A DNA stretch of 64,000 nt, taken from positions 62,001-126,000 of the forward strand of contig JACKLV010000002.1 in NCBI GenBank assembly GCA_024235755.1, in the 5' to 3' direction. Origin of the DNA: Burkholderiales bacterium (GTDB lineage: Bacteria; Pseudomonadota; Gammaproteobacteria; Burkholderiales; Nitrosomonadaceae). This document shows, piece after piece, positions 43,290 to 52,632 of the stretch; within the stretch, counting starts at the first letter, position 1, and every line of letters begins with the position of its first letter. Below the pieces are notes generated by a model. That model ran no database searches. It was not told the origin of the DNA and was given only the letters and a program-made list of their open reading frames with translations. Position numbers and translations under genes: made by a program.

Positions 43290-43576
43290 GAGTTAAATGG
43301 CTTGGTTTGTATCAAAAAAGGAAGTAAACTATTTTATCAGTAGCTTAGACTATCCAAGTCGCAAAAATGGCTTGGATAGTCAATAGAAGAATTGGTTTGT
43401 AGTTGCTTTGATTAACCGATTAGAAATTTTTTAAACTGAGCATTTTTAATTATTTTGAGGCGCATGACCTGCTGGGAGATTCGTATCCTGAAATGTTTAA
43501 GGGATACTGGATTTGCATATCAAAATCAAGTAGAGTCATTACTCCTATAATTTATAATTAGAATAGGGAGCAACGC
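43290..43576 (+). other. Intergenic region before hfq with a long hairpin
   Basis: The 287 bases contain a perfect 11-bp hairpin, GACTATCCAAG/CTTGGATAGTC (43348-43381, 12-base loop), without a T-run. A TATAAT lies at about 43545-43550, but I see no good -35 at the right distance. No ORF is visible. Confidence 0.55.
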
Positions 43577-43822
43577 ATGGGTACCAAGGGACAGTTACTG
43601 CAGGATCCGTTTCTAAATATATTGCGTAAAGAACATATTCCTGTATCAATCTATTTAGTTAACGGAATAAAGTTGCAAGGACATATTGACTCTTTTGATC
43701 AATATGTTGTGTTGTTAAAAAATTCTGTGACGCAAATGGTATATAAGCATGCTATATCGACTGTCGTTCCTGCGAGAGCAGTTACCATACCCATTGAAGC
43801 GCCTGAAACGAGAGATACTTAA
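43577..43822 (+). CDS. hfq: RNA chaperone Hfq
   Basis: An 81-residue Sm-like protein that pairs small RNAs with mRNAs. The Sm1 region (QDPFLNILRKEHIPVSIYLVNGIKLQGHI) and the Sm2 YKHAIS motif are intact. AGGGAG lies 8 bases before the start. Its last base is the first base of hflX (TAATG overlap), as in many proteobacteria. Confidence 0.98.
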   Translation: MGTKGQLLQDPFLNILRKEHIPVSIYLVNGIKLQGHIDSFDQYVVLLKNSVTQMVYKHAISTVVPARAVTIPIEAPETRDT

Positions 43823-45000
43823 TGCCTGAAAGATCAGGTATTCAAAGTGCTCGTAACACGAATGCCGCGATCCTGGTCAATCTAGACTTTGGTGACGGCA
43901 TGAGTAACGAGCGTTTGCAAGAATTGCAGCAACTCGCTGTCAGTGATCAGATCAGTGTTCAGTTTGTGGTTGAAGGAAAGCGCGTTTGCCCTGATCCGAA
44001 GACCTACGTTGGCAGTGGAAAAGTGGCTGAAATTCAACAGTTGCTGGCAAGTTCCACAGCAAATATGGTGATTTTTAATCATGACCTAAGTCCGGCTCAG
44101 CAACGTAATCTGATGCTACAGCTCGATTGTCCTGTAATAGATCGAACCAGCCTGATTCTGGACATTTTCGCGCAGCGGGCTAAAAGTCATGAGGGTAAGC
44201 TACAGGTTGAGCTTGCACAACTGGAACACTTGGCAACTCGTTTGGTCCGCGGGTGGACGCATTTGGAGCGTCAAAAAGGGGGTATCGGTCTGCGGGGTCC
44301 GGGTGAAACGCAGCTAGAGACTGATCGCCGATTACTGAAAAAACGGGTGAAATTACTTAAGGAGAAATTAGTCGGTCTGGAGCGACAAAGGAAAGTACAG
44401 CGTCGTTCAAGAAAACGGTCGAAAATATTGTCAATTTCAATTGTGGGTTATACCAATGCGGGTAAATCGACGTTATTTAATCGATTAACCCGATCACAGA
44501 CCTATGCGGCGGATCAGCTTTTCGCGACCCTAGATACGACGACAAGAAAATTATTTATTCCCGAATGCGGCTCGGTTGTTATTTCAGATACAGTTGGGTT
44601 TATACGAGAGTTGCCCCATACACTGGTTGCAGCGTTTCGGGCTACACTTGAAGAAACGGTAGAAGCTGACATACTCCTGCATGTCGTAGATACTTGTAGC
44701 CCCAATAAAGAAGAGCAGATCGACGAGGTCAATAAATTGTTGACTGAGATAGGTGCAGATAAAATTCCTCAGATTTTGGTATTCAATAAGACTGACCTGT
44801 GTGATTCGTCAGCAAAGGGCATAGGTTTTATGCGGGATGAATATGATAGAATATCGCGCATTCGGCTTAGTGCAAAAACAGGAGAAGGTTTGGGATTTAT
44901 TCGACAGGCTTTGTCTGAGGTGCTATTGGAAGAATCTGAATCAGTAAATGGGAAACAAACGGATTGTATTAGGATGAAGCGCGGAAGTGCTGTGGTTTAA
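43822..45000 (+). CDS. hflX: GTPase HflX
   Basis: A 392-residue ribosome-associated GTPase that splits stalled ribosomes after stress. The N-terminal HflX domain has GSGKVAEIQ and the ERQKGGIGLRGPGETQLETDRR linker. G1 is GYTNAGKST (209-217), followed by DTVGFIRELPH and NKTD. It is translationally coupled to hfq. Confidence 0.96.
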   Translation: MPERSGIQSARNTNAAILVNLDFGDGMSNERLQELQQLAVSDQISVQFVVEGKRVCPDPKTYVGSGKVAEIQQLLASSTANMVIFNHDLSPAQQRNLMLQLDCPVIDRTSLILDIFAQRAKSHEGKLQVELAQLEHLATRLVRGWTHLERQKGGIGLRGPGETQLETDRRLLKKRVKLLKEKLVGLERQRKVQRRSRKRSKILSISIVGYTNAGKSTLFNRLTRSQTYAADQLFATLDTTTRKLFIPECGSVVISDTVGFIRELPHTLVAAFRATLEETVEADILLHVVDTCSPNKEEQIDEVNKLLTEIGADKIPQILVFNKTDLCDSSAKGIGFMRDEYDRISRIRLSAKTGEGLGFIRQALSEVLLEESESVNGKQTDCIRMKRGSAVV

Positions 45001-45032
45001 GTTAATTTTAAACAGATAAAACAGGAAAAATT

Positions 45033-46217
45033 ATGGGTTTAAATGATCCTCAATGGGGAAAAAACAAAGGCGATTCCGGGCCACCTGATCTGGATGAAGT
45101 TCTACGTAACGTCAATAAAAAAATCAATAATATATTCGGATCAAAAGAAGGAAAGGGCGGTGGAGGTTCCGGCGGTAGAGAACCAAGGCAGCACAGTCGC
45201 GGCAGTATTATTCTGATCCTGGGCTTGTTACTTGTTGTGTGGGTAGCCAGTGGATTCTACATTGTCAATGAAGGTCATCGGGGTGTTGTTCTGCGTTTTG
45301 GCGCATATGTAAATACCACGCCGGCTGGTTTGCGATGGCATTTGCCTTATCCGATTGAAAAAGTGGAAATTGTTAACGTCAGTCAGGTCCGTACGGTAGA
45401 AATAGGTTACCGTAACAACGTGAGAAGTAAAGTACTTCGGGAATCATTGATGCTGACAGACGATGAGAATATTATTGATATTCAATTTGCGGTGCAGTAT
45501 ATCTTGAATAATCCAGAGAATTTTCTGTTCAATAACAGGGATCCTGATGATGCTGTGTTACAGGCTGCAGAAACGGCGATTAGGCAGATTATCGGTAAAA
45601 GTAAAATGGATTACGTACTCTACGAGGGACGGGAACAGGTTGCGTCGGCTGCAACAGTTTTAATGCAAGAAATTCTTGATCGCTACAAGATTGGTATAGC
45701 AATCAGCAGAGTGACAATGCAGAACGCACAGCCGCCAGAACAGGTGCAAGCAGCATTTGATGATGCTGTTAAAGCAGGTCAGGATAGAGAACGGCAAAAA
45801 AATGAGGGTCAGGCGTACGCGAATGATGTAATACCAAGAGCACGTGGTGATGCTGCGCGTTTGATTGAAGAGTCACAAGGTTACAAGGCACGCGTAATCG
45901 CGAGCGCGGAAGGTGATGCAAGTCGTTTTGAACAAATTCTTCAAGAATATAGCAAGGCGCCCGGCGTTACACGTGAACGTCTTTATCTAGATATGATGCA
46001 GCAGGTTTTGTCAAGTACTAGTAAAATTATGATTGATCAGCAAAGTGGCAGCAATTTGCTTTACTTGCCTTTGGATAAATTAATTGGCGCGAGTGGCTCA
46101 ACATCCACGTCGTCACCAGCAAAAAACATGCAGCCATCTATGGTGCCTGATACGATGTCTGACAACAGTATCCGGTCGCGGGAGTCGTTTCGTGGGCGCG
46201 AAAGGGAGATGAGATAA
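45033..46217 (+). CDS. hflK: FtsH protease modulator HflK
   Basis: A 394-residue SPFH/band-7 membrane protein that with HflC forms a cage around FtsH. A glycine-rich cytoplasmic N-terminus starts MGLNDPQWGKNKGDSGPPDLDEVL; a membrane helix lies at about residues 54-76; then the SPFH domain and a coiled coil follow. hflC begins at the base right after its stop. Confidence 0.96.
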   Translation: MGLNDPQWGKNKGDSGPPDLDEVLRNVNKKINNIFGSKEGKGGGGSGGREPRQHSRGSIILILGLLLVVWVASGFYIVNEGHRGVVLRFGAYVNTTPAGLRWHLPYPIEKVEIVNVSQVRTVEIGYRNNVRSKVLRESLMLTDDENIIDIQFAVQYILNNPENFLFNNRDPDDAVLQAAETAIRQIIGKSKMDYVLYEGREQVASAATVLMQEILDRYKIGIAISRVTMQNAQPPEQVQAAFDDAVKAGQDRERQKNEGQAYANDVIPRARGDAARLIEESQGYKARVIASAEGDASRFEQILQEYSKAPGVTRERLYLDMMQQVLSSTSKIMIDQQSGSNLLYLPLDKLIGASGSTSTSSPAKNMQPSMVPDTMSDNSIRSRESFRGREREMR

Positions 46218-47090
46218 ATGAAAAGGTTTACATCAGTTTTAATGGGCATTGTAGCGGTGGGTTTTTTGCTGGCTACTTCCGCAATATATATTGTCGATGA
46301 ACGGCAACAGGCTATTTTGTTTCAATTGGGTGAAGTTGTAGACGTCAAAACAGAACCCGGCCTGTATTTCAAAATTCCTATCGCTCAAAATGTTCGTTTT
46401 TTTGAAAAACGTATTTTAACAATGGACTCCGAAGAACCTGAACGTTTTATTACTTCCGAGAAAAAGAACGTTCTAGTTGATCTGTTTGTGAAATGGCGAA
46501 TTGTGGATGTCACACAATACTTTATTAGTGTGCGCGGTGATGAAAGCCTTGCCCAGATTCGGTTGTCACAAACAATCAATGCAAGCTTGCGTGACGAATT
46601 TGGTAACCGTACAGTTCATGATGTGGTATCCGGCGAACGGGATGTGATTATGGAAATTATGCGCCAGAAAGCTGATATAGACGCACGGACGATCGGTGTG
46701 GAAGTGGTTGATGTGCGTTTGAAACGTGTAGATTTACCTCAGGAAGTTAGTGAATCAGTCTATCGCAGAATGGAAGCCGAGCGGAAACGCGTCGCGAATG
46801 AACTCCGTTCTACCGGTGCCGCTGAATCAGAAAAGATACGCGCGGATGCAGACCGGCAGCGAGAAGTTGTATTGGCTGAGGCTTATCGTGATGCTCAAAC
46901 AACTATGGGTGAAGGTGATCGGGAAGCTGCGGCAATTTATGCAAATGCATTCAAGGAAGATCCTGAGTTTTATGCATTCTGGCGTAGTATGGATGCCTAT
47001 AAAAATTCCTTCAAACACAAAAATGATATGCTTGTATTAGAACCCAATTCGGATTTCTTCAAGTATCTCAAAGATCCGGCAAGCAATTAG
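46218..47090 (+). CDS. hflC: FtsH protease modulator HflC
   Basis: A 290-residue partner of HflK with one N-terminal membrane helix (about 7-25) and the SPFH domain (VDERQQAILFQLGEVV, then GLYFKIPIAQNVRFFEKRI). The coiled-coil segment near residues 180-230 ends in AEAYRDAQTTMGEGDREAA. It is directly adjacent to hflK. Confidence 0.96.
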   Translation: MKRFTSVLMGIVAVGFLLATSAIYIVDERQQAILFQLGEVVDVKTEPGLYFKIPIAQNVRFFEKRILTMDSEEPERFITSEKKNVLVDLFVKWRIVDVTQYFISVRGDESLAQIRLSQTINASLRDEFGNRTVHDVVSGERDVIMEIMRQKADIDARTIGVEVVDVRLKRVDLPQEVSESVYRRMEAERKRVANELRSTGAAESEKIRADADRQREVVLAEAYRDAQTTMGEGDREAAAIYANAFKEDPEFYAFWRSMDAYKNSFKHKNDMLVLEPNSDFFKYLKDPASN

Positions 47091-47372
47091 TTATGAGAGG
47101 ATAATAAGCTGATATAGGCTATTTTCGTATAATCCTTAGTTAACGAATGGTAACGTAAAATAATTTTGGTTTAGGTGATGATAGTAGTTCCCGTATCAGA
47201 ATAGCGAAACTGATTATTTGTTTAATTTGTTTGCCTCATATCAGTTTATCCATAAAACAATAGGCGCTCGCTAGAGAAGATATTATAAGCTTCCTTATGC
47301 GGCGCTTTTGTTTTTCACGCCGGGTCAATCAAAATAATTTCAAATACTGAATTTGGCGAGGAGAAGTGTTAT
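47091..47372 (+). other. Non-coding spacer between hflC and the DUF2065 gene
   Basis: The 282 bases are AT-rich with no ORF, hairpin or repeat that I can support. GAGGAGAAG directly before the next ATG is a good ribosome-binding site. Confidence 0.5.
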
Positions 47373-47558
47373 ATGTTGGAAACTTTTCTAATGGCGTTTG
47401 CACTCATGTTGATTCTGGAAGGTTTGTTGCCATTTATATCACCACGTATCTGGCGTGAAACATTCAAAAAGTTGACTGAGATTCACGATGGTCAGATACG
47501 TTTTATCGGACTGACATCAATGCTGATTGGATTGGTACTATTCATAATAGTGAGCTGA
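47373..47558 (+). CDS. DUF2065 (YjeT-like) small inner-membrane protein
   Basis: A 61-residue protein with two hydrophobic helices (LMAFALMLILEGLLPFI and IGLTSMLIGLVLFII). The pattern matches the YjeT/DUF2065 family, which recurrently sits between hflC and hisZ or purA. Function unknown; the location suggests a link to FtsH-HflKC. Confidence 0.85.
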   Translation: MLETFLMAFALMLILEGLLPFISPRIWRETFKKLTEIHDGQIRFIGLTSMLIGLVLFIIVS

Positions 47559-47598
47559 TTGTAACTTCACCATTTGATTTATTTCTATCGTTATAACC

Positions 47599-48750
47599 GT
47601 GCGTAATTGGTTACTGCCTGAATATATTGAAGACATCCTGCCTGCCGAGGCACTGCATATCGAAATAATGCGGCGACGCATTATTGATCTCCTAATGGTT
47701 CATGGATATCAGCAGGTTTTTCCGCCTTTACTTGAATATGAAGAGTCATTATTGACCGGCAGTGGGAGTGATATGAGTCTACAGATGTTCAAAGTGATAG
47801 ATCAGCTTAGTGGCAGGATGATGGGGTTGCGGGCTGATATGACGCCTCAAGTGGCGCGAATTGATGCGCATTTGCTGAACTGTGACGGTATCACACGACT
47901 ATGCTATGCAAATAGCATCTTGCATACTGTGCCAACCAGCCTGACACAAACGCGGGAGCCATTACAAGTGGGCGCGGAACTTTACGGTCATGCAGGTATG
48001 GAAAGCGACATTGAGATTCAGCAACTGATGTTGGCTTGTCTGGCAATGGCTGGTCTGAATCAAGTACATTTGGATCTCGGACATGTGGCCGTTTTTAGAG
48101 GAATTATCTGCAATGCCAATATTTCATCGGAATTGGAAGCGGAGCTGTTTGCTGTGCTGCAAGCAAAGGATATTTCTACTCTAAAAGAAATTTGTAGAGG
48201 GCTTGAGCAGAAAATTAGAGAATCATTGCTTTTGTTACCCGAATTGTATGGTGGTAAGGAAGTTTTGCATGAGGCAAAGAAGCGGTTACCTGCTAGGCAA
48301 GAAATTACCTCGGCATTGGATCAGCTTGAATGGATTAGCGATGAATTGCAACCGGTGGTTGAAACTATTGCTTTTGATTTAGCTGATTTGCGTGGTTATC
48401 ACTATCATACAGGTGTAGTGTTTGCCGCATATGCGCGCAATTGTTCGAATGCGATCGCGCTGGGTGGGAGGTATGATGAGATTGGCAAGGCATTTGGAAG
48501 GTCTAGGCCAGCAACGGGGTTTAGCATGGATTTGCGAGAATTGTCTAGGCTTGTTGAACAAGCGCCTTATCCAAAAGGAATAAGCGCACCTTATGACAAA
48601 AAAAACAAAGAATTGGGCTCGATGATAGCGCAGTTACGTCAAGAAGGTCATATTGTAATTATGGAATTGCCGGGGCAGCCAGAGACTACGCTGAGCTGTG
48701 ACAGAAAGCTTGTCAAGCGAAATGGTAAATGGAATGTCGAACGTATTTGA
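47599..48750 (+). CDS. hisZ: ATP phosphoribosyltransferase regulatory subunit HisZ
   Basis: A 383-residue HisRS paralogue that forms a hetero-octamer with short HisG and carries the histidine-binding site. The start is GTG. The synthetase-like ADMTPQVARID and GGRYDEIGKAFGRSRPATGFSMD are present, but it lacks a tRNA-binding domain. It implies a short-form HisG elsewhere in the genome. It lies just before purA. Confidence 0.94.
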   Translation: MRNWLLPEYIEDILPAEALHIEIMRRRIIDLLMVHGYQQVFPPLLEYEESLLTGSGSDMSLQMFKVIDQLSGRMMGLRADMTPQVARIDAHLLNCDGITRLCYANSILHTVPTSLTQTREPLQVGAELYGHAGMESDIEIQQLMLACLAMAGLNQVHLDLGHVAVFRGIICNANISSELEAELFAVLQAKDISTLKEICRGLEQKIRESLLLLPELYGGKEVLHEAKKRLPARQEITSALDQLEWISDELQPVVETIAFDLADLRGYHYHTGVVFAAYARNCSNAIALGGRYDEIGKAFGRSRPATGFSMDLRELSRLVEQAPYPKGISAPYDKKNKELGSMIAQLRQEGHIVIMELPGQPETTLSCDRKLVKRNGKWNVERI

Positions 48751-48790
48751 TTTGTGAATGATTAAAAGATGTTTTTAGAGAATTTGTATA

Positions 48791-50086
48791 ATGACTAAGA
48801 ATGTTGTCGTGATCGGCACGCAGTGGGGGGATGAAGGTAAGGGAAAGGTCGTGGACTGGTTGACAGATCACGCTCAAGGTGTTGTGCGTTTTCAAGGCGG
48901 TCACAACGCAGGCCATACATTGGTGATTGGTGAAAACAAAACCATTTTACATCTGATACCATCTGGAATCTTACGCGATGACGTGATTTGCTACATCGGA
49001 AATGGCGTTGTCGTCTCTCCCGAAGCGTTGTTAAAAGAAATTGACATGCTTGAGAAAATGGATGTAAGTATTGATAAACGTTTGAGAATCAGTGAGGCCT
49101 GCCCACTTATCCTGCCTTGTCATACCGCGCTTGATCATGCACGCGAGCGCGCTAGAGGCGCCAGCAAAATTGGTACAACAGGGCGTGGTATAGGGCCAGC
49201 CTATGAAGATAAAGTGGCGCGCCGGGCAATACGGCTGCAGGATTTGTTTTATAGAGATCGCATGGCCGCGAAGCTAGGTGAAATATTAGATTATCATAAT
49301 TTTGTTCTAAAAAACTACTTCAATGCACCCATTATTGATTTTCAGAAAACACTTGATGATGCAATTTCGCAGTCCGAACGTATTAAACCATGGGTAGCGG
49401 ATATACCTCAACTGTTATTTGAAGCGAATCGGGTAGGGAACAATTTATTATTCGAAGGTGCGCAAGGTACATTGCTGGATATTGATCATGGAACATATCC
49501 CTACGTGACATCCAGTAACTGTACAGCAGGAGCCGCAGCTTCCGGGAGCGGTGTTGGACCGCAGATGCTGCATTATGTTCTCGGGATTACCAAGGCTTAT
49601 ACAACCCGTGTTGGTTCCGGTCCGTTTCCAACGGAACTGGAGGATGAGGTTGGTCAGCATTTGGCAGAACGCGGTCATGAGTTTGGCTCGACAACTGGAC
49701 GCCCGCGACGTTGTGGTTGGTTTGATGCGGTTGCAATGAAGCGTTCAATACAGATTAATGGTGTGACGGGATTGTGTATTACAAAGCTCGACGTGCTAGA
49801 TGGTGTCGAAACATTGAATATTTGTGTCGGTTACCGATTGGGTAATGGCGAGCGTTCTGATGTCTTACCGACAGGTGCGGATGATTTGCGTGATTGTAAG
49901 CCGATCTATGAAGAGATTTCCGGATGGTCAGACAGTACAGTTGGTGTTCAAGATTTTGATCAGCTGCCAATGACAGCTCAAAATTATTTAAAAAGAATTG
50001 AAGAGATTTGCGAGACACCAATAGACATGGTTTCTACCGGCCCAGACCGTGAAGATACGATTGTTTTACGTCATCCATTTAAGTGA
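48791..50086 (+). CDS. purA: Adenylosuccinate synthetase
   Basis: A 431-residue enzyme that joins IMP and aspartate in AMP synthesis. The GTP-binding GTQWGDEGKGK loop is at residues 9-19 with catalytic Asp13; FQGGHNAGHTL and TTGRPRRCGWFD are conserved. It is 40 bases after hisZ, an arrangement common in betaproteobacteria. Confidence 0.97.
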   Translation: MTKNVVVIGTQWGDEGKGKVVDWLTDHAQGVVRFQGGHNAGHTLVIGENKTILHLIPSGILRDDVICYIGNGVVVSPEALLKEIDMLEKMDVSIDKRLRISEACPLILPCHTALDHARERARGASKIGTTGRGIGPAYEDKVARRAIRLQDLFYRDRMAAKLGEILDYHNFVLKNYFNAPIIDFQKTLDDAISQSERIKPWVADIPQLLFEANRVGNNLLFEGAQGTLLDIDHGTYPYVTSSNCTAGAAASGSGVGPQMLHYVLGITKAYTTRVGSGPFPTELEDEVGQHLAERGHEFGSTTGRPRRCGWFDAVAMKRSIQINGVTGLCITKLDVLDGVETLNICVGYRLGNGERSDVLPTGADDLRDCKPIYEEISGWSDSTVGVQDFDQLPMTAQNYLKRIEEICETPIDMVSTGPDREDTIVLRHPFK

Positions 50087-50389
50087 CAAGGACTTGTAAA
50101 GATCCCTGCGCCGACTATGTTATTCTTCCGAGCAGCATTTTGACAAGTCATGCGTGCTTTTGGTTTGAATTGGGAAGGCAACGGTAGAACGCATGAGATT
50201 GGTATTGCGACCTCCATCCGATGTATTTCAGGTAAAGTTGTAAATAGAGTTCGCAATTATGCAATAGAGAATGTGCATCAAAAGTACTGACAGTTTCAAT
50301 TGTATTAGGCTACAGTTCGGTTTGTGCATGAATTAAAACAAATTCATGTAAGATTTTATTAAAATCTAGAATTGAAAGAGTATATATGC
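50087..50389 (+). other. Gap between purA and the thioredoxin-fold gene
   Basis: About 303 bases without a supported gene. A 46-codon frame from the ATG at 50150 exists but has no recognisable features. I see no strong hairpin. GAAAGAG at about 50373 is the likely ribosome-binding site of the next gene. Confidence 0.45.
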
Positions 50390-51040
50390 ATGAAAAATTT
50401 ATACCTTACTGATGTGGCAGTAGATACTTGGGTGCAGGGTGGACCGGTAAAAATGGAAAACTTGCTGGGCTCTGTAGTGCTCATTGAGGTTTTTCAGGTA
50501 AATTGTCCAGGTTGTTTTCTATATGCATTACCGAATGCCATCCAGTTGCATGAAAAATATCGAGATCGTGGTCTAGAAGTCATAGGCTTGGCTACTGCAT
50601 TTGAGGACTATGATAAAAATACACTCGAGAATCTTCAATTCCTTATTAACACGGGGGAAGTGATTGGAGAAACATTTAAGGCACTCAATCAGCGCGGATT
50701 GCTGGTTGACCAGTCTAAACTTCCATGGAAGCTCCCTTTTGCAGTGGGTATGGATCGAATAAAGCCGGATAATGAGCCGGTGACAGAAGAGCGTGTGTTG
50801 GCTTATGCGCGCCAGTTGTTGGCACAGTTTGATCAGTTACGAGAGGATCAGCAACAGGGGATAAAAAGCCAAATACGGACATTTTTTGAACAAAAAATTA
50901 TGAAAGCTGAAACATTCGAGCGTTTTTCCTTGCAGGGAACGCCTTCAGCCATCTTGTTCGATCGCGAAGGTGTGCTGCAGGATGTTTCTTTTGGTCAGGC
51001 AACACACAAACAATCTGCCATTGAACAGCTACTGGGTTAA
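50390..51040 (+). CDS. Thioredoxin-fold (AhpC/TSA-like) protein with helical insertion
   Basis: A 216-residue cytoplasmic protein without a signal peptide. The N-terminal half has a redox-type CPGC pair (Cys39, Cys42) in IEVFQVNCPGCFLYALP. The cis-Pro segment GTPSAILFDREG (Pro185) is far downstream. The roughly 90-residue insertion between the usual thioredoxin elements contains a long charged helix. The exact family and role are unknown. A methyltransferase gene follows 11 bases later and is probably cotranscribed. Confidence 0.7.
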   Translation: MKNLYLTDVAVDTWVQGGPVKMENLLGSVVLIEVFQVNCPGCFLYALPNAIQLHEKYRDRGLEVIGLATAFEDYDKNTLENLQFLINTGEVIGETFKALNQRGLLVDQSKLPWKLPFAVGMDRIKPDNEPVTEERVLAYARQLLAQFDQLREDQQQGIKSQIRTFFEQKIMKAETFERFSLQGTPSAILFDREGVLQDVSFGQATHKQSAIEQLLG

Positions 51041-51051
51041 GCTTAAACTCG

Positions 51052-51759
51052 ATGAATCAAAAAGTTAACAATTTTTTTGATACATGGATAGTATATGATC
51101 AGATACTTGATCATAATTATATGTTTCATAATGAATTGTTCTTAGATTTTCAGAATTATCTAAAATATTATTTCAAGAATGAAGCAATTACCATTCTAGA
51201 CTTGGGTTGTGGAAGTGCTCGTCACATAGCATCCGCACTGGCACAATTTCCGGTCAAAAATTATGTTGGATATGACTTGTTGTCTGAAACGGCGCTGAAT
51301 CACGCGAGAAATAACCTGGTTGCACTGCAATGTTCGTTTGAATTGATTCAGGCTGATTTGCTTTCCGGACTGAAAGAACGGAACTCTGCATACGATATTG
51401 TTTTTTCTGGATTCGCATGTCACCATCTAAATGAAACAGAAAAAAATCAGTTTTTCCAAATGGCCTATCGGTGTCTCAAAGCTAAAGGAGTGCTGGTTCT
51501 AATTGATGTGGTGCGCGCAGAGAATGAAAGCTTGCATGTTTATTTGGAACGATACTGCAATTGGTTACGTTCAAATTGGCGGGCAATATCCAAAGAAGCT
51601 TTAGAGATGGCATGCGAGCATATTATTGGAAATGATTTTCCTGATCAAATCAGTGATTTATTCGAAAAAGCATCGGCAGTGGGCTTTCAAACAAGTAGCC
51701 AAGTCAGTAACTATTGCCAGCATGCGATGTTGAGTTTTGAAAAAACGATGATTCAATAA
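51052..51759 (+). CDS. Class I SAM-dependent methyltransferase
   Basis: A 235-residue Rossmann-fold methyltransferase. Motif I is ILDLGCGSARH (48-58), the acidic residue after strand two is in GYDLLSETALNHAR, and motif IV is FSGFACHHL. The C-terminal part has no recognisable substrate domain, so the substrate is unknown. It ends facing the 6S RNA gene on the other strand. Confidence 0.8.
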   Translation: MNQKVNNFFDTWIVYDQILDHNYMFHNELFLDFQNYLKYYFKNEAITILDLGCGSARHIASALAQFPVKNYVGYDLLSETALNHARNNLVALQCSFELIQADLLSGLKERNSAYDIVFSGFACHHLNETEKNQFFQMAYRCLKAKGVLVLIDVVRAENESLHVYLERYCNWLRSNWRAISKEALEMACEHIIGNDFPDQISDLFEKASAVGFQTSSQVSNYCQHAMLSFEKTMIQ

Positions 51760-51822
51760 ACTCGTGTGTTGTTTGGTAAGTCGTTTGTGCGTGTTGGGTC
51801 TGTTCGTCAATTGAAATAAAAG

Positions 51823-51999
51823 GGGCTCCCCGCATATGCCGCCAGGCCATCATCTTGAACCTAATGGTTCAAGGTGGTCGTCTCCCGGGTACATCAGGCA
51901 AGCCCGTACGGGCTCGCACACCTGCACCACTTTAGTTAACAACCAAGTTTGATAATTGGTTCAAAGAATTTCAGCCTTAACGTACACAGCAGGGAGCTA
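51823..51999 (-). ncRNA. ssrS: 6S RNA
   Basis: On the - strand GCTCCCTGC (51989-51997) and GCGGGGAGC (51825-51833) close a 9-bp terminal stem of a roughly 177-base RNA. The inner hairpin CCTTGAACC with GGTTCAAG and the trailing GATGGCCTGGCGGCAT closely resemble the 3' part of 6S RNA. The opposite central bulge fits. T-rich bases follow the 3' end. 6S RNA binds sigma-70 polymerase and is normally just downstream of zapA, as here. The ends are approximate. Confidence 0.88.
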
Positions 52000-52065
52000 T
52001 TTTTAAAAATAGTGCGATACCAGTCCGATCGCTATTATTTACGCTAAATATCAGTTGGTTGAAAA

Positions 52066-52362
52066 TTATTTCTTGACCAATACATCATTAATCTTTTTCC
52101 GAATGCCCGCTATTCTACGCTTTATCTCATCAATGTCAAAGCCGCTTGATTGACGTAAAATCAGCAATTCATGCGCTATATTGAGTGCTGCAGCAATAAC
52201 TATACGATCAGAATCAATTATTTTTCCTTCCTTCCTGATTTTCTGGATTTTGTCTTCCAAAAGTTCTGCAGCCAATAAAAGTTCTGTGCGTTCCTGCTCA
52301 GAGCAACTGATATTGAACTCACGTCCCATGATTTTGACTTTTAAAATATCTTCATTATTCAT
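52066..52362 (-). CDS. zapA: Cell division protein ZapA
   Basis: A 98-residue ZapA that bundles FtsZ. The ATG at 52362 gives MNNEDILKVKIMGREF, the family start; the frame opens 15 codons higher inside the previous gene. The N-terminal fold is followed by a coiled-coil helix (ERTELLLAAELLEDKIQKIRKEG and beyond). 6S RNA follows on the same strand. Confidence 0.94.
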   Translation of the reverse strand: MNNEDILKVKIMGREFNISCSEQERTELLLAAELLEDKIQKIRKEGKIIDSDRIVIAAALNIAHELLILRQSSGFDIDEIKRRIAGIRKKINDVLVKK

Positions 52363-52552
52363 GGTCGGGTAGATGCTGTAAAAGGGTTTCCAGGCGGTTG
52401 CTGGCAATATGAATTTTTTCGGTCAGTCTCTCGTTTTTGGCGCTTGTTTCTGCAAGTTGTTGGCGTAGCTTTGTATTTTCTAAACAGGTATCCTGGTATA
52501 GGCGTATAAGCCGGTCGATTTCTTCCGCTAGAAATTTGAGTTCTGAATCCAT
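52355..52552 (-). CDS. ZapB-like coiled-coil protein (TIGR02449-type)
   Basis: A 65-residue coiled coil (LKFLAEEIDRLIRLYQDTCLENTKLRQQLAE) that overlaps the zapA start by 8 bases. Small coiled-coil proteins of this kind recur next to zapA in beta- and gammaproteobacteria and are described as ZapB-like division proteins. The function is inferred from shape and position. Confidence 0.8.
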   Translation of the reverse strand: MDSELKFLAEEIDRLIRLYQDTCLENTKLRQQLAETSAKNERLTEKIHIASNRLETLLQHLPDHE

Positions 52553-52632
52553 GAATATCCAAGGAAGTCCTAGAAGCGATGTTCAGACAAAACTATTCAG
52601 CAATTAACTCTGGTTTTAGTCTATCACACCTG

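Noticed and set aside
50150..50290. 46-codon frame after purA
   Set aside because: No ribosome-binding site, no recognisable motif and no neighbour support.
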